A stretch of 38,330 bases of DNA, from NCBI GenBank assembly GCA_902775985.1, contig CACYOR010000052.1, positions 1,001 to 39,330 on the forward strand, read 5' to 3'. Origin of the DNA: Oscillospiraceae bacterium (lineage in GTDB: Bacteria > Bacillota > Clostridia > Oscillospirales > Oscillospiraceae). The notes under the pieces were generated by a model, which ran no database searches, had not been told where the DNA came from, and was given only the letters and a program-made list of their open reading frames with translations. Both the position numbers and the translations under genes were made by a program. Of this stretch, positions 10,134-17,776 are shown in pieces; position 1 is the first letter of the stretch; each line of letters opens with the position of its first letter.

Positions 10134-10148
10134 TCTCACATAGTGAGA
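10134..10148 (-). promoter_or_regulatory. Candidate operator at the oxidoreductase-hypA start site
   Basis: TCTCAC-ATA-GTGAGA is a perfect inverted repeat with 6-bp arms, starting at about +1 of the promoter at 10156-10184. The position fits repressor binding. The sequence does not match Rex or Fnr consensus sites. Confidence 0.5.
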
Positions 10149-10155
10149 CAAGTTT

Positions 10156-10184
10156 AGTATACTATACGAAACAGTTTTGTGCAA
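10156..10184 (-). promoter_or_regulatory. Promoter of the oxidoreductase-hypA operon
   Basis: On the minus strand, TTGCAC (10179-10184), 17 nt, TATACT (10156-10161). The leader to the ATG at 10090 is about 60 nt and carries the palindrome at 10134-10148. Confidence 0.82.
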
Positions 10185-10206
10185 GTTATTTCACAAACAA
10201 GAAAAC

Positions 10207-10228
10207 CGGCGCCGTGTAAACGACGCCG
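10207..10228 (-). terminator. Terminator after the metallophosphoesterase gene
   Basis: Stem CGGCG-x-CGT / ACG-x-CGCCG with one internal mismatch and a GTAA loop, followed on the minus strand by GTTTTCTTGTTTG. It closes the operon of the two genes upstream. Confidence 0.65.
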
Positions 10229-10235
10229 ATTCCCA

Positions 10236-10823
10236 TTAGATTTCGATTTCACAGTATTCATAGGCGTTGACGATCAAGGTCTTGCCGTACTGGCTGCGCT
10301 GCGGGATATCCTGGCCGTAATTGCGGTGGACGTGGCCGTGGACGAAGAGCCGCGGCTCGTAGCGCTCCAGCAGGTCCCGAAAGCACTCAAAGCCCCGGTG
10401 GGAGATGTTCTCCATATCGCCCAGCTCCCGGGCCGGGGCATGGGTCACCAGAATGTCAAAGCCCTTGAGGCGGTGGAGCCGCCACCAGAGCCGTCGGATG
10501 CGGCGGCGCATCTGCTTTTCGGTGTACATATAGGTACCCGCGCGGTAGCGGTAAGAGCCGCCCAGCCCCAGGATCCGCAGGCCCTGATAGACGAAGATGC
10601 GATCGTCTATGCACTCGCAGCCCTCCGGCTCCCGGGAAAAGCGCTCGTCGTGGTTGCCATGGACGTAGAGCACCGGGCAGCGGGCCATGGTGACCAGAAA
10701 TTCCAGATAGGGCACCCGCAGGTCGCCGCAGGCCAGAATCAGATCGTAGTCGCGCAGCTTGCCCGGGCTGTAGTATTCATAGAATTTTTTGGACTCCACG
10801 TCCGCCACCGCCAGGATTTTCAC
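10236..10823 (-). CDS. Calcineurin-like metallophosphoesterase
   Basis: A 195-residue cytosolic phosphoesterase of the dimetal fold. Visible motifs are D8 (VADVES), GD at 33-34, GNHDE at 56-60, H128 (VTHAP) and GHVH at 163-166. The usual first motif is DxH; here the third position is Glu10 instead of His, so one metal ligand is changed. The protein carries a basic, Trp-rich stretch at about 105-120 (MRRRIRRLWWRLHRLK), unusual for the fold, that could bind nucleic acid or membrane. The ATG overlaps the stop of the upstream BMP-type gene by 4 nt, so the two are translated together. Substrate unknown; cyclic nucleotide, phosphodiester or phosphoprotein are all possible. Confidence 0.85.
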   Translation of the reverse strand: MKILAVADVESKKFYEYYSPGKLRDYDLILACGDLRVPYLEFLVTMARCPVLYVHGNHDERFSREPEGCECIDDRIFVYQGLRILGLGGSYRYRAGTYMYTEKQMRRRIRRLWWRLHRLKGFDILVTHAPARELGDMENISHRGFECFRDLLERYEPRLFVHGHVHRNYGQDIPQRSQYGKTLIVNAYEYCEIEI

Positions 10824-12763
10824 GTCTTATCCGTCTCCTCCGCGTTTGCCATGGCCGGCTCCACGCCCGCCATGTCCACCGTTGACTGGCCGATCGGGCT
10901 CAGCTCCCCATAGGCCGGGATGCTGCCGATCACGTTCTCCACCAGGTAGTCCATGCCGATGATCTGCTCCAGGTTCAGCATGGGCTGCCCCTCACCCACC
11001 AGCACACCGTCCTGCCGCCGCAGCGGGGTCAGGAAGGGGTTTCCGCCCTCCCGGCGCAGGCTCTCCTTCAGGTAATCCGCCAGGCGGCGCGCCCCCTCGG
11101 GCAGGGCCTTGCCGTATTCGATGTCGATAACGCCGGCGGACATGCCCCAGTAGTAGTTCAGGGCCTTGCTGCTGTTCTCGTATTCACTCTGCACGGTCTT
11201 GTTGAGCATGCCGCGCAGGATCTGCTCATAGTACACGCCCCATTTCCAGACCGGCGTGGCCAGGCGCTCCCGCCGCTCCCCGTGGACGCAGGCCAGGCCG
11301 AAGCTGCTCTTGCTGCCGTGGGCCAGGCGTGCCGTGTCCTGAGAGGAGATGAGGTGGATCTTCTGCTCCATCAGCGCCTTGGCGGCCTCCTCGGCCCCCT
11401 TGCCCTTGACGGAGGACCACTCCAGATACACCTTGGCCCGGGGGTTGGTCATCTGTGCGCCCAGAGCGAAGGCGTTGATGCCCGCGATCTGACCGTAAAT
11501 CGGATAGTCGCAGACGTAGCCGAGGCGCCCGCTCTCGGTCAGGGAGCCGGCGATGGCGCCGATGATGAACTTCGCCTCATACATGCGGGCGTAATAGGAG
11601 CGGATATAGCGGTGGGACTTGTTCAGCGCGCAGTTCATGATAACCACTTCGGGGTGCTCCACCGCAGCGTGGAGGCTCGCCTGCAGGAGGCGGGGCGAGG
11701 TGGTGAAGATGAGCTTGCAGCCGTCGGCGATCGCCTGCTCCAGCACGGCGTTGGGGTCGCCCTCCATGGCGTTGGGATAGGCGATGGTCTCGATCTGACC
11801 GTCGAAGACCTGCTGCACATGCTGCCGGCCCTGCTCATGGCCCAGGACCCAGCCGGAGGTCTCCGGCGTTTTATCGTAGACGAAGGCCACCTTCCGCAGC
11901 GCCGGACCGGTCAGCACCTTGGACAGGAGCCCCTGCTTTTTCTCCCCGGCCGGGTCCGTCTTGACCTCGATGGGCGCCTGCTCCTGCTGGAGGGCCACCT
12001 CTTCCCACATCTTGTTCAGGTTTTTGCGGATCTCCGCCTCGCCGGCGTTTTCCAGCGCCGGATAGCCGTAGACCTTCAGATAGCTCAGCATCGCGTCGCC
12101 CACCGTGGACTGGAGCTTCCCGCCGCCGCTGGCAAGATAGGCCTTCTCAAAGTAATGGTAGACCGCGGCGAAGTGGCGCCGCTCGTCCTCGTCCCATTCC
12201 TCCTCCGGCTTCTTGCCCAGCACCTGCTGCAGAGTCAGGTAGCTGCCCTTCTTGCTGAACTCCAGGAAGTTGATTTTGCTGTATTTATAGAAGGCGAGGA
12301 ACTCGTAATAGATCTCCGTCTCTTTGGAGTCGCTGCGCTCGGGCAGGACGCGGATCACCTGCCCGGGGATGCTGACCGCACCGAAAAACTTCAGCACGCT
12401 CACCCGCTTGTTGCCCTCTTCCACATAGAAGCGGTTCATATACTCATAGGCCTTGATCGGCTCACGGATGCCATCGGTCATGTGGGCGCTGCAGAGCGCT
12501 TCCCACTTGGCGGAAAACTCCGTCCCCGCGGCCAGGACCGGCATGAAGTTCGGCGCAAAGGAATTGACCCGGCCCCGGGTCTTGGTGCCGACGATGCGCT
12601 CCATGGGGATCTGCACGATCCCCAGCTCCGTCCCCTTGGCCGAGCGCTCCGGCGACACGAAGTCATCCAGCACCGGCAGGCAGGGCGAACGGCCCGCCGC
12701 CACGCAGGCGCGATAGTCCCGCTGGCCCAGCTTTAAAGCTTCCCGATAATAGGTTTCTGGCAT
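10820..12763 (-). CDS. Cytoplasmic BMP/Med-type ligand-binding protein with ParB-like N-terminal segment
   Basis: A 647-residue protein without a signal peptide or membrane helix. Residues 291 to about 600 match the BMP/PnrA/Med periplasmic-binding fold (KVAFVYDKTPETSGWVLGHE; then GAIAGSLTESGRLGYVCD and YGQIAGINAFALGA), normally a nucleoside-binding lipoprotein. The N-terminal 290 residues include a ParB/Srx-like motif RFYVEEGNKRVSVLKFFG around 111-128. B. subtilis Med, a cytosolic BMP-like activator of comK, is the nearest described parallel. A soluble sensor or regulator is therefore more likely than a transport receptor; no ABC transporter genes are adjacent. The start is set by GAGGTAAG 4 nt upstream. 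It is coupled by a 4-nt overlap to the metallophosphoesterase. Confidence 0.8.
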   Translation of the reverse strand: MPETYYREALKLGQRDYRACVAAGRSPCLPVLDDFVSPERSAKGTELGIVQIPMERIVGTKTRGRVNSFAPNFMPVLAAGTEFSAKWEALCSAHMTDGIREPIKAYEYMNRFYVEEGNKRVSVLKFFGAVSIPGQVIRVLPERSDSKETEIYYEFLAFYKYSKINFLEFSKKGSYLTLQQVLGKKPEEEWDEDERRHFAAVYHYFEKAYLASGGGKLQSTVGDAMLSYLKVYGYPALENAGEAEIRKNLNKMWEEVALQQEQAPIEVKTDPAGEKKQGLLSKVLTGPALRKVAFVYDKTPETSGWVLGHEQGRQHVQQVFDGQIETIAYPNAMEGDPNAVLEQAIADGCKLIFTTSPRLLQASLHAAVEHPEVVIMNCALNKSHRYIRSYYARMYEAKFIIGAIAGSLTESGRLGYVCDYPIYGQIAGINAFALGAQMTNPRAKVYLEWSSVKGKGAEEAAKALMEQKIHLISSQDTARLAHGSKSSFGLACVHGERRERLATPVWKWGVYYEQILRGMLNKTVQSEYENSSKALNYYWGMSAGVIDIEYGKALPEGARRLADYLKESLRREGGNPFLTPLRRQDGVLVGEGQPMLNLEQIIGMDYLVENVIGSIPAYGELSPIGQSTVDMAGVEPAMANAEETDKT

Positions 12764-12811
12764 AGTTCTTACCTCATATACATAGGGTCGTTTTTCTCTC
12801 TTCGGCGCCCT

Positions 12812-12840
12812 ATCTTATCCCAAGTCCGCCGGAATTACAA
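12812..12840 (-). promoter_or_regulatory. Promoter of the BMP-type/phosphoesterase operon
   Basis: On the minus strand, TTGTAA (12835-12840), 17 nt, TAAGAT (12812-12817), about 48 nt before the ATG at 12763. Confidence 0.65.
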
Positions 12841-12971
12841 GCGGTAAAACTATCCCAATTTTATGGGAAAACAGCCCGTTTTTCAAGACCCGGATGGCGA
12901 TTGTACACAAAAAGTCCGGGCACGCCGCGCCGCTCTTCCGCCGGGGAATCCCCGCTGTTTCCCTCCGGTCT

Positions 12972-12999
12972 GCACATTCCCGCTTTGGACGCATAGACT
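12972..12999 (+). promoter_or_regulatory. Possible sporulation (sigma-E/K type) promoter
   Basis: GCACATT (12972-12978), 13 nt, CATAGACT (12992-12999), about 30 nt before the start codon. The match to the mother-cell consensus (ATATT, 13-15 nt, CATACA-T) is partial. No good sigma-A promoter is seen in this gap. Confidence 0.35.
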
Positions 13000-13030
13000 G
13001 TACTGAATGCAATCGCAAGGAGGTAACGCT

Positions 13031-13822
13031 ATGCCTGACAGAACTGCGGCCGGACCCGCCGATCCTGCTGCCCTGATCCGCGAGGCGGTTTCCGTTCATA
13101 CCCGAAAGATCTTTGACAGTTGCCGGGATAAGGACTGCGTGGACGATCTGCGCGTCTTCCCCACCCTCTCCTCCCAGAGCTACATAGACAGCGCCCTGAG
13201 TCTGCGGCCGCGCTCGGCGGAGCTTTTGTACATCGACGTGAGCGTGGAGCCCATCAGCTTCAACCGGGGCTATTACACCGTGGACTGCACCCATTTCTAT
13301 CGCGTCACCGGCGAGACCTTCCCCGGAGGGGACACTCTGCAGGGCCTGGCCATCTTCGAAAAGCGGGTGATGCTCTTCGGCAGTGAGGGCAGCTCCAAGT
13401 GCTTCTCCTCCGAGGATACGCTCCCCCGCCCCGGCGGTGACGAGCTGCCCATCGCGGTGGTCAACTCCGTCGATCCCATCGCCCTGCACATGAAGCTGGT
13501 GGACGCGGACGCGCCGCTCCCGCCCGAGCAGGAACCGCGGCAGATCCCCGATTTTATCGCCGCCGCCTTCCCGGAGGCGCTGGTGCTGAACAACAGCGGC
13601 CGACGCTGGTACGCCACCATCGGCCAGTTCAGCATCATCCGCCTAGAGCGGCCCACCCAGCTGCTTGTCCCGATCTACGACTACGGTCTGCCGGAGAAGG
13701 AATGCCCGGGCAACGCCGAGGGCGATCCCTGCGAGCTCTTCAGCCGCATCCCCTTCCCGGTGGAGGAGTTCTTCCCGCCCGACAGCGTGGACGACACCGA
13801 GGCCTACCGAGATCTTGTATAA
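13031..13822 (+). CDS. Conserved hypothetical protein with CRDKDC motif
   Basis: A 263-residue soluble protein of unknown function. I recall similar proteins only as Clostridia hypotheticals. The N-terminal part has HTRKIFDSCRDKDCVDDLRV at 23-42 with Cys31 and Cys36; further cysteines are Cys86 (TVDCTHFY) and Cys124. The motif suggests a metal site or disulfide. The middle is beta-rich (ELLYIDVSVEPISFNRGYYTVD) with no helix-turn-helix or membrane span. A frame extending to 13007 is rejected because AAGGAGGT ends 5 nt before the ATG at 13031. The gene is monocistronic, diverges from the BMP-type operon, has a possible sporulation promoter upstream and a terminator downstream. Confidence 0.75.
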   Translation: MPDRTAAGPADPAALIREAVSVHTRKIFDSCRDKDCVDDLRVFPTLSSQSYIDSALSLRPRSAELLYIDVSVEPISFNRGYYTVDCTHFYRVTGETFPGGDTLQGLAIFEKRVMLFGSEGSSKCFSSEDTLPRPGGDELPIAVVNSVDPIALHMKLVDADAPLPPEQEPRQIPDFIAAAFPEALVLNNSGRRWYATIGQFSIIRLERPTQLLVPIYDYGLPEKECPGNAEGDPCELFSRIPFPVEEFFPPDSVDDTEAYRDLV

Positions 13823-13825
13823 CTG

Positions 13826-13849
13826 CGGCAAAGCCAAGAGGCTTTGCCG
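13826..13849. other. Hairpin after the CRDKDC gene
   Basis: A perfect 10-bp stem CGGCAAAGCC / GGCTTTGCCG with an AAGA loop begins 3 nt after the stop. It has no T run on the plus strand, so it may protect the 3' end or work with the next hairpin. Confidence 0.55.
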
Positions 13850-13857
13850 AAAAAGGG

Positions 13858-13882
13858 ACTGGACGCCTACAGGGCGTCCAGT
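13858..13882. terminator. Bidirectional terminator between the CRDKDC gene and cobK
   Basis: A stem of 10 bp (13858-13867 with 13873-13882) with a 5-nt loop is followed on the plus strand by TTTTATGTTTATC. On the minus strand it is followed by TCCCTTTTT, so it also ends the cobalamin operon. Confidence 0.85.
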
Positions 13883-13969
13883 TTTATGTTTATCATTTTA
13901 TGTTAATCATTTTATTTCTATCGAGTTACGTATGCTGTTTTATGTTATCTATTTTATGTTAACTATTTC
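13883..13969. repeat. AT-rich word array downstream of cobK
   Basis: In an otherwise GC-rich region, this stretch repeats a short unit. On the minus strand GTTAACATAAAAT, GATAACATAAAAC, GATTAACATAAAA and GATAAACATAAAAC occur in loose tandem, with a GTTACGTA variant between. The 11-mer GATAAACATAA (13884-13894) recurs exactly inside cobC at 22368-22378. It overlaps the last codons of cobK. It belongs to the word family listed at 15237, 22348, 23885 and 25129-25240. Confidence 0.75.
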
Positions 13970-14674
13970 ATCTTTTCCAGGCAGGCCGCCAGCACAGTCT
14001 CAAAGCTCTCGCCCTGATCCTCGGGACGGCGCAGCACGATCATCGGTACGCCCAGGGCCTCCGCTGCCGCCCGCTTTTCCGGAAAGCCGCCCGGCGCTCC
14101 CCCGTCCTTGGTGACCAGCCAGGCGACCTCGTACTGCCGCAGAAGCGCCTCGTTCATTGCCTGGGAAAAAGGCCCCTGCATGGCGCAGATGTTCCGGTGG
14201 GGAATGCCCAGCGCCTCGCAGGCGGACAGGCTCTCGTGACTCGGCAAAATACGGGGGAAGAGCCGCTCCGGCGGCAAGGCCGCCCAGGCAGACAGCTCCT
14301 TGGCCCCGGTGGTCAGCAGGATGTTCCCCGTCCTCTCCGCGAGATAGGCCGCGGCCTCCGCCGCGCTCCCCAGCACCAGTGTCCCCGCCGGGTATTCGCT
14401 CTCCTCCCGGAGCAGGCGCAGTCGGGGCGTCCCGCTCTCCTCGCAGGCTCTGGCGATGGAGGCCGTGACGCGCGCGGCATAGGGATTCCCCCAGACGCGC
14501 CGTCATCTCCTCCACGGGCATGCGCCCGCTGAGCACCGTGACGCCAGGCTGTTCGCCCTGTTCTTCGCTGCCGTAGTCAGTAGCCACGCTGACGGTCACT
14601 TCCGCCCCCGCCGCGGCAAGACGACGGGACAGCTCCCGCCCCTCGGTGGTGCCGCTGAAAATCATCACTCGCAT
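13963..14674 (-). pseudogene. cobK: Cobalt-precorrin-6A reductase, disrupted (deletion with frame change)
   Basis: Would reduce the macrocycle of (cobalt-)precorrin-6A with NAD(P)H; CbiJ in the anaerobic pathway. The N-terminal part runs from the ATG at 14674: MRVMIFSGTTEGRELSRRL, then VSVATDYG and LSGRMPVEEMTARLG. At about 14490 the frame changes. The C-terminal part reads NPYAARVTASIARACEESG, then ILLTTGAKELSAW and LVTKDGGAPGGFPEKRAAAE to the stop at 13963. The expected stretch between the two parts, usually about 12-15 residues ending VVDATHP, is missing. So both a deletion and a frameshift are inferred, next to a run of five Cs (14488-14492). The start overlaps cobJ by 10 nt. It is the last gene of the operon. 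A sequencing error alone would not easily remove the conserved block. Confidence 0.8.
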
Positions 14675-15399
14675 GTCCGATACCCCCGGGGCGTCACCAT
14701 CCGCCCCTTGCAAATGAGCGTGTTGCTGGAGCCGATAAAGACCGTGGTGAACATGTCCGCCTCCGCGTCCCGGAGTTCCGAGAGCGTCAAAATCCGCATG
14801 CTCTCCCCTTCTCGGCCGATCTGCCGGGTCAGGCCGCAGACTGTGTCCCCGCTGCGCGTTTGGAGCAGGATCTCGCAGGCGCGGCGCAGACAGTCTCTCC
14901 GGTGCTGGGAGGCGGGGTTATACAGGCAGATCACAAAATCCCCCTCCGCCGCACAACGGAGCCGCGTTTCGATCCGCTCCCAGGGGGTCAGCAGATCGGA
15001 GAGAGAGATCACGCAGAAATCGTGCCCCAGGGGCGCGCCGAGCAGGGCCGCCCCAGCCAGAGCGGCGGTTACTCCAGGAATTATGTCAACCTCAACATAG
15101 GGGTATTCCGCCGCCAGCTGCAGTGCGGGCCCGGCCATGCCGTAGACGCCCGCGTCACCGCTGCAGACCAGGGCCACGCACCTGCCTTTTTCCGCCTCCG
15201 CCAGGGCATAGCGGCAGCGCTCGATCTCGCCCCGCATATTTGTTATGTAAACTTCTTTGTCCGGATACAGGGGCCGGATCAGCTCGATATAGACCCCGTA
15301 GCCGCAGAGGAGCTCCGCCTCATCCAGCGCTCTGCGCGCCGCGAGGGTCATATCCTCGCCGCCGCCGGGGCCGAGGCCCACCACATAGAGTTTTCCCAT
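14665..15399 (-). CDS. cbiH: Cobalt-precorrin-3 C17-methyltransferase CbiH/CobJ
   Basis: SAM-dependent methyltransferase that methylates C17 and drives ring contraction of cobalt-precorrin-3. The 244-residue product has the family start MGKLYVVGLGPGGGEDMT, the VALVCSGDAGVYGMAG motif, the VDIIPGVTAALAGAALLGAPLGHDFC block split over residues about 100-130, and a C-terminal TTVFIGSSNT motif. Length is normal. There is a 1-nt gap after cbiG and an overlap with cobK. At residues KEVYITN the codons switch to an AT-rich patch (plus-strand 15237-15252), although the protein still aligns with the family without an insertion. Confidence 0.95.
   Translation of the reverse strand: MGKLYVVGLGPGGGEDMTLAARRALDEAELLCGYGVYIELIRPLYPDKEVYITNMRGEIERCRYALAEAEKGRCVALVCSGDAGVYGMAGPALQLAAEYPYVEVDIIPGVTAALAGAALLGAPLGHDFCVISLSDLLTPWERIETRLRCAAEGDFVICLYNPASQHRRDCLRRACEILLQTRSGDTVCGLTRQIGREGESMRILTLSELRDAEADMFTTVFIGSSNTLICKGRMVTPRGYRTCE
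15237..15252 (-). repeat. AT-rich word inside cbiH
   Basis: The minus-strand 16-mer GTTTACATAACAAATA encodes VYITN. The identical 16-mer lies inside cobC at 22348-22363, in the same strand and the same reading frame, encoding the same residues. Flanking codons are GC-rich. Confidence 0.8.
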
Positions 15400-15400
15400 C

Positions 15401-16390
15401 TCACACGCTCCAATCCAGCGCCGGCTCCACCCCGGCCAGGGCCAGAGTCACGCCGTCCCGCGCAAATTTTTTCTCCACGAGCGTCCCGCCGCAGGAGGCA
15501 ACGGCGCTGCGCTCGCAGACATTGTCCACGCCCACGGTCTCACGCACGAAGGCGGAGGCGGAAAAATCCCCCTCCAGAGTCAGCAGTTCCTCCGCCGTGA
15601 AAAAGCGGACAGGCCAGCCATGCCGTGCGCAGAAGGCCAGGAGTCCCGGCTCTTCGGCCTTGCGGTCGAGGGAGGCCGCGGCGGCAATGGCCTCGGGCCG
15701 GATCCCGCGCTCCGCCAGGAAGGCGGAAAAGACCGCCTCGATCTGCTCCGCGCCGATCCCCTTTTTACAGCCGATCCCCAGGGTCAGCACCGGCGGCACC
15801 AGGCAGAGGGCTCCGCTCTCGCGGCGGCGGACATCCACAAGCACATCCGCCTCGCCGCCGATCACCACGCCCGCGGGAGCATCGCCCGCGATGAGCCAGG
15901 CGCTCTCGATGTGCACGGTCTCCCCGGCCAGGAGCTTGGCGGAGACGGTCTTGATCCGCTCCGGCTGCAGCAGGAGCAGGCCCTGCTTTTTCGCCCAGAG
16001 GTCCACGGCAAAGACAGAATGGAGATCCGTGGCCGTGCTGATGACCGCTGTGCCGCCGCAGAGGGCCGCCACTTCCTTCGCCAGGGCGTTGGCGCCGCCC
16101 AGGTGCCCTGAGACCAGCGGGATCACATAGCGTCCCGCCTCGTCCAGGGTGATCACAGCCGGATCCGTGGCCTTGCTCTGCAAAAAGGGCGCCACCGCCC
16201 GCACGGCGATCCCCGTCGCGCCAACAAAGATCAGGGCATCCTTCCGGGGAAAGTTTGCCGCCGTCCAATCGTGCAGGGAGAACTCCGGATCCCCGTGGGC
16301 GGCTGTCAGGCTGCCGCCCAGGGCGCGGCAGAGCTTCTCGGCCAGGGCCGCACCCCGGTCGGTAAAGGCCAGAAAGGCATAGTTGCTCAT
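15401..16390 (-). CDS. cbiG: Cobalt-precorrin-5A hydrolase CbiG
   Basis: Opens the delta-lactone ring of cobalt-precorrin-5A and releases acetaldehyde; a marker of the anaerobic pathway. The 329-residue protein begins MSNYAFLAFTDRGAALAEKL. It has the central GATGIAVRAVAPFLQSKATDPAV and PLVSGHLGGANALA blocks and the CbiG C-terminal domain (LTLGIGCKKGIGAEQIEA, then SAFVRETVGVDNVCERSA). The open frame continues 72 codons upstream, inside cbiD in another frame; the ATG at 16390 is chosen because it overlaps the cbiD stop as ATGA, the pattern used across this operon. Full length, no defect seen. Confidence 0.95.
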   Translation of the reverse strand: MSNYAFLAFTDRGAALAEKLCRALGGSLTAAHGDPEFSLHDWTAANFPRKDALIFVGATGIAVRAVAPFLQSKATDPAVITLDEAGRYVIPLVSGHLGGANALAKEVAALCGGTAVISTATDLHSVFAVDLWAKKQGLLLLQPERIKTVSAKLLAGETVHIESAWLIAGDAPAGVVIGGEADVLVDVRRRESGALCLVPPVLTLGIGCKKGIGAEQIEAVFSAFLAERGIRPEAIAAAASLDRKAEEPGLLAFCARHGWPVRFFTAEELLTLEGDFSASAFVRETVGVDNVCERSAVASCGGTLVEKKFARDGVTLALAGVEPALDWSV

Positions 16391-17511
16391 CGCTTCAAAA
16401 GCTCCTTTGCCCCCTCGGTCATGCCGAGGAAGCCGTATTCGTTGGAAAAGCACAGGGCACCCAGACGGATCTGTCCGCCGGAGCGGCGATCCAGATGCCG
16501 CTGCATGGCGGCCAGCAGACTCTCCATCACCGCATCCCGCAGCCCCGCTCCCTCCAGCAGGGCCAGGCAGCCGTCGCTGCTCACCTGCGCCATCAGCGCA
16601 CGGCACAGCGCCGTATCCGCGCCGCAGAGGGCCGCGTGGGCGCAGAAGAGTTCCATCCGGCAGTCGGCCACCCGGGAGTGGGTGTTCATGATGCCGCCGG
16701 CGAGTTTGACCAGTTTTCCGATGTGCCCCACGATCAGGGCGCGGGAGAAGCCCTCGCTGATGGCCAGGTCGATGGCGTCGCCGAGGAAGTTGGAAAACTT
16801 CACCGCCGGCAGCTTCTCCAGCTCCGGCAGACGGTCCTTCAGATAGTCCGCGCCGTAGTTGCCCGGCGTCAGCAGCAGCATGTCCGCGCCGGAGGCCGCC
16901 GCCTGACGGATGGCCAGGGCGATGGTGTCCAGCAGGGCCTGCTCGCTCATGGGCTCCACGATGCCGGAGGTGCCCAGCACCGAGAGGCCGCCCTCGATGC
17001 CCAGCTGGGGGTTGAAGGTTTGCTTCGCCCGCACCTCGCCCCCGGGAATCGAGATCGTGATCGCAAGGCCCCCGGCATAGCTGTGGGCCGCGCAGACCGC
17101 CTCCACCGCCGCCGTGATCATCCGCCGGGGCACGGAGTTGATGGCCGCCGCGCCCACGGGCTGATCCAGGCCCGGCTTGGTCACCCGGCCCACGCCCTCG
17201 CCGCCGTCGATGCTGATACCCTGGCGCGTCCTTGTCACGCTGGCATAGACCAGCATGCCGTCGGTGACGTCCGGGTCGTCCCCCGCGTCCTTTTTGACGG
17301 CGCAGCGGGCGATCTCTCCGTCGCAGGCGCCGTCCAGCAGCTCCGTCTCCACCCGCCAGCCCTTGGGCGTCAGCAGGGCCATGCTCTCCGGCAGCACTCC
17401 CCCCAGCAGCAGCTCCGCCGCGCCCGAGGCCGCCAGCGCCGCGCAGGTGCCCGTGGTATAACCGCAGCGCAGCTGTCTGCTGCCGCTGCGGATGCTGTGC
17501 TCAAAGCTCAT
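16387..17511 (-). CDS. cbiD: Cobalt-precorrin-5B C1-methyltransferase CbiD
   Basis: Methylates C1 of cobalt-precorrin-5B using SAM; specific to the anaerobic route. The 374-residue product has the family hallmarks LRCGYTTGTCAALAASGA near the N-terminus, GEGVGRVTKPGL near 105, NPQLGIEGGLSVLGTSGIVEP near 165-185 and VGHIGKLVKLAGGIMNTHSR near 262-280. AGGAGAAG precedes the ATG. It overlaps the Cys-rich gene upstream by 11 nt and cbiG downstream by 4 nt. Confidence 0.97.
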   Translation of the reverse strand: MSFEHSIRSGSRQLRCGYTTGTCAALAASGAAELLLGGVLPESMALLTPKGWRVETELLDGACDGEIARCAVKKDAGDDPDVTDGMLVYASVTRTRQGISIDGGEGVGRVTKPGLDQPVGAAAINSVPRRMITAAVEAVCAAHSYAGGLAITISIPGGEVRAKQTFNPQLGIEGGLSVLGTSGIVEPMSEQALLDTIALAIRQAAASGADMLLLTPGNYGADYLKDRLPELEKLPAVKFSNFLGDAIDLAISEGFSRALIVGHIGKLVKLAGGIMNTHSRVADCRMELFCAHAALCGADTALCRALMAQVSSDGCLALLEGAGLRDAVMESLLAAMQRHLDRRSGGQIRLGALCFSNEYGFLGMTEGAKELLKR

Positions 17512-17776
17512 GGTGCTTCTCCTTCTGTCGGGCCAGTTCTTTCAGTTCCGGGAAGCGTTCGAGGATTCGGGCGTAATGCTCCCGCTCATGGGGAAAGGCG
17601 CAGTCGAGGCAGCTCTTGGTGCCGTCGTCCCGATAGACGAAGTTCCCGCCGCAGTTCTCCCCCAAGCAGTAGAGGGGGCAATAGCAGAACAGGCAGTTGA
17701 AGTTCTCCTCCGCCACACCCTTGTGGCAGGGGAAATACTCGCAGTCCCGATGTTGAAAAAAGGCGTAGTTCTTCAT
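17501..17776 (-). CDS. Cysteine-rich small-domain protein of cobalamin operons
   Basis: A 91-residue protein with many cysteines in MKNYAFFQHRDCEYFPCHKG, then NCLFCYCPLYCLGENCGGNF and SCLDCAFPH. This matches what I know as the cysteine-rich small domain (Pfam PF04071), which is often found beside or fused to cobalamin genes. Its role is not established; metal binding is inferred from the cysteine pattern. The start at 17776 overlaps the cbiC stop as ATGA; an ATG three codons upstream is possible but less likely. The C-terminal third is a charged helix (ERFPELKELARQKEKHHEL). Confidence 0.85.
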   Translation of the reverse strand: MKNYAFFQHRDCEYFPCHKGVAEENFNCLFCYCPLYCLGENCGGNFVYRDDGTKSCLDCAFPHEREHYARILERFPELKELARQKEKHHEL

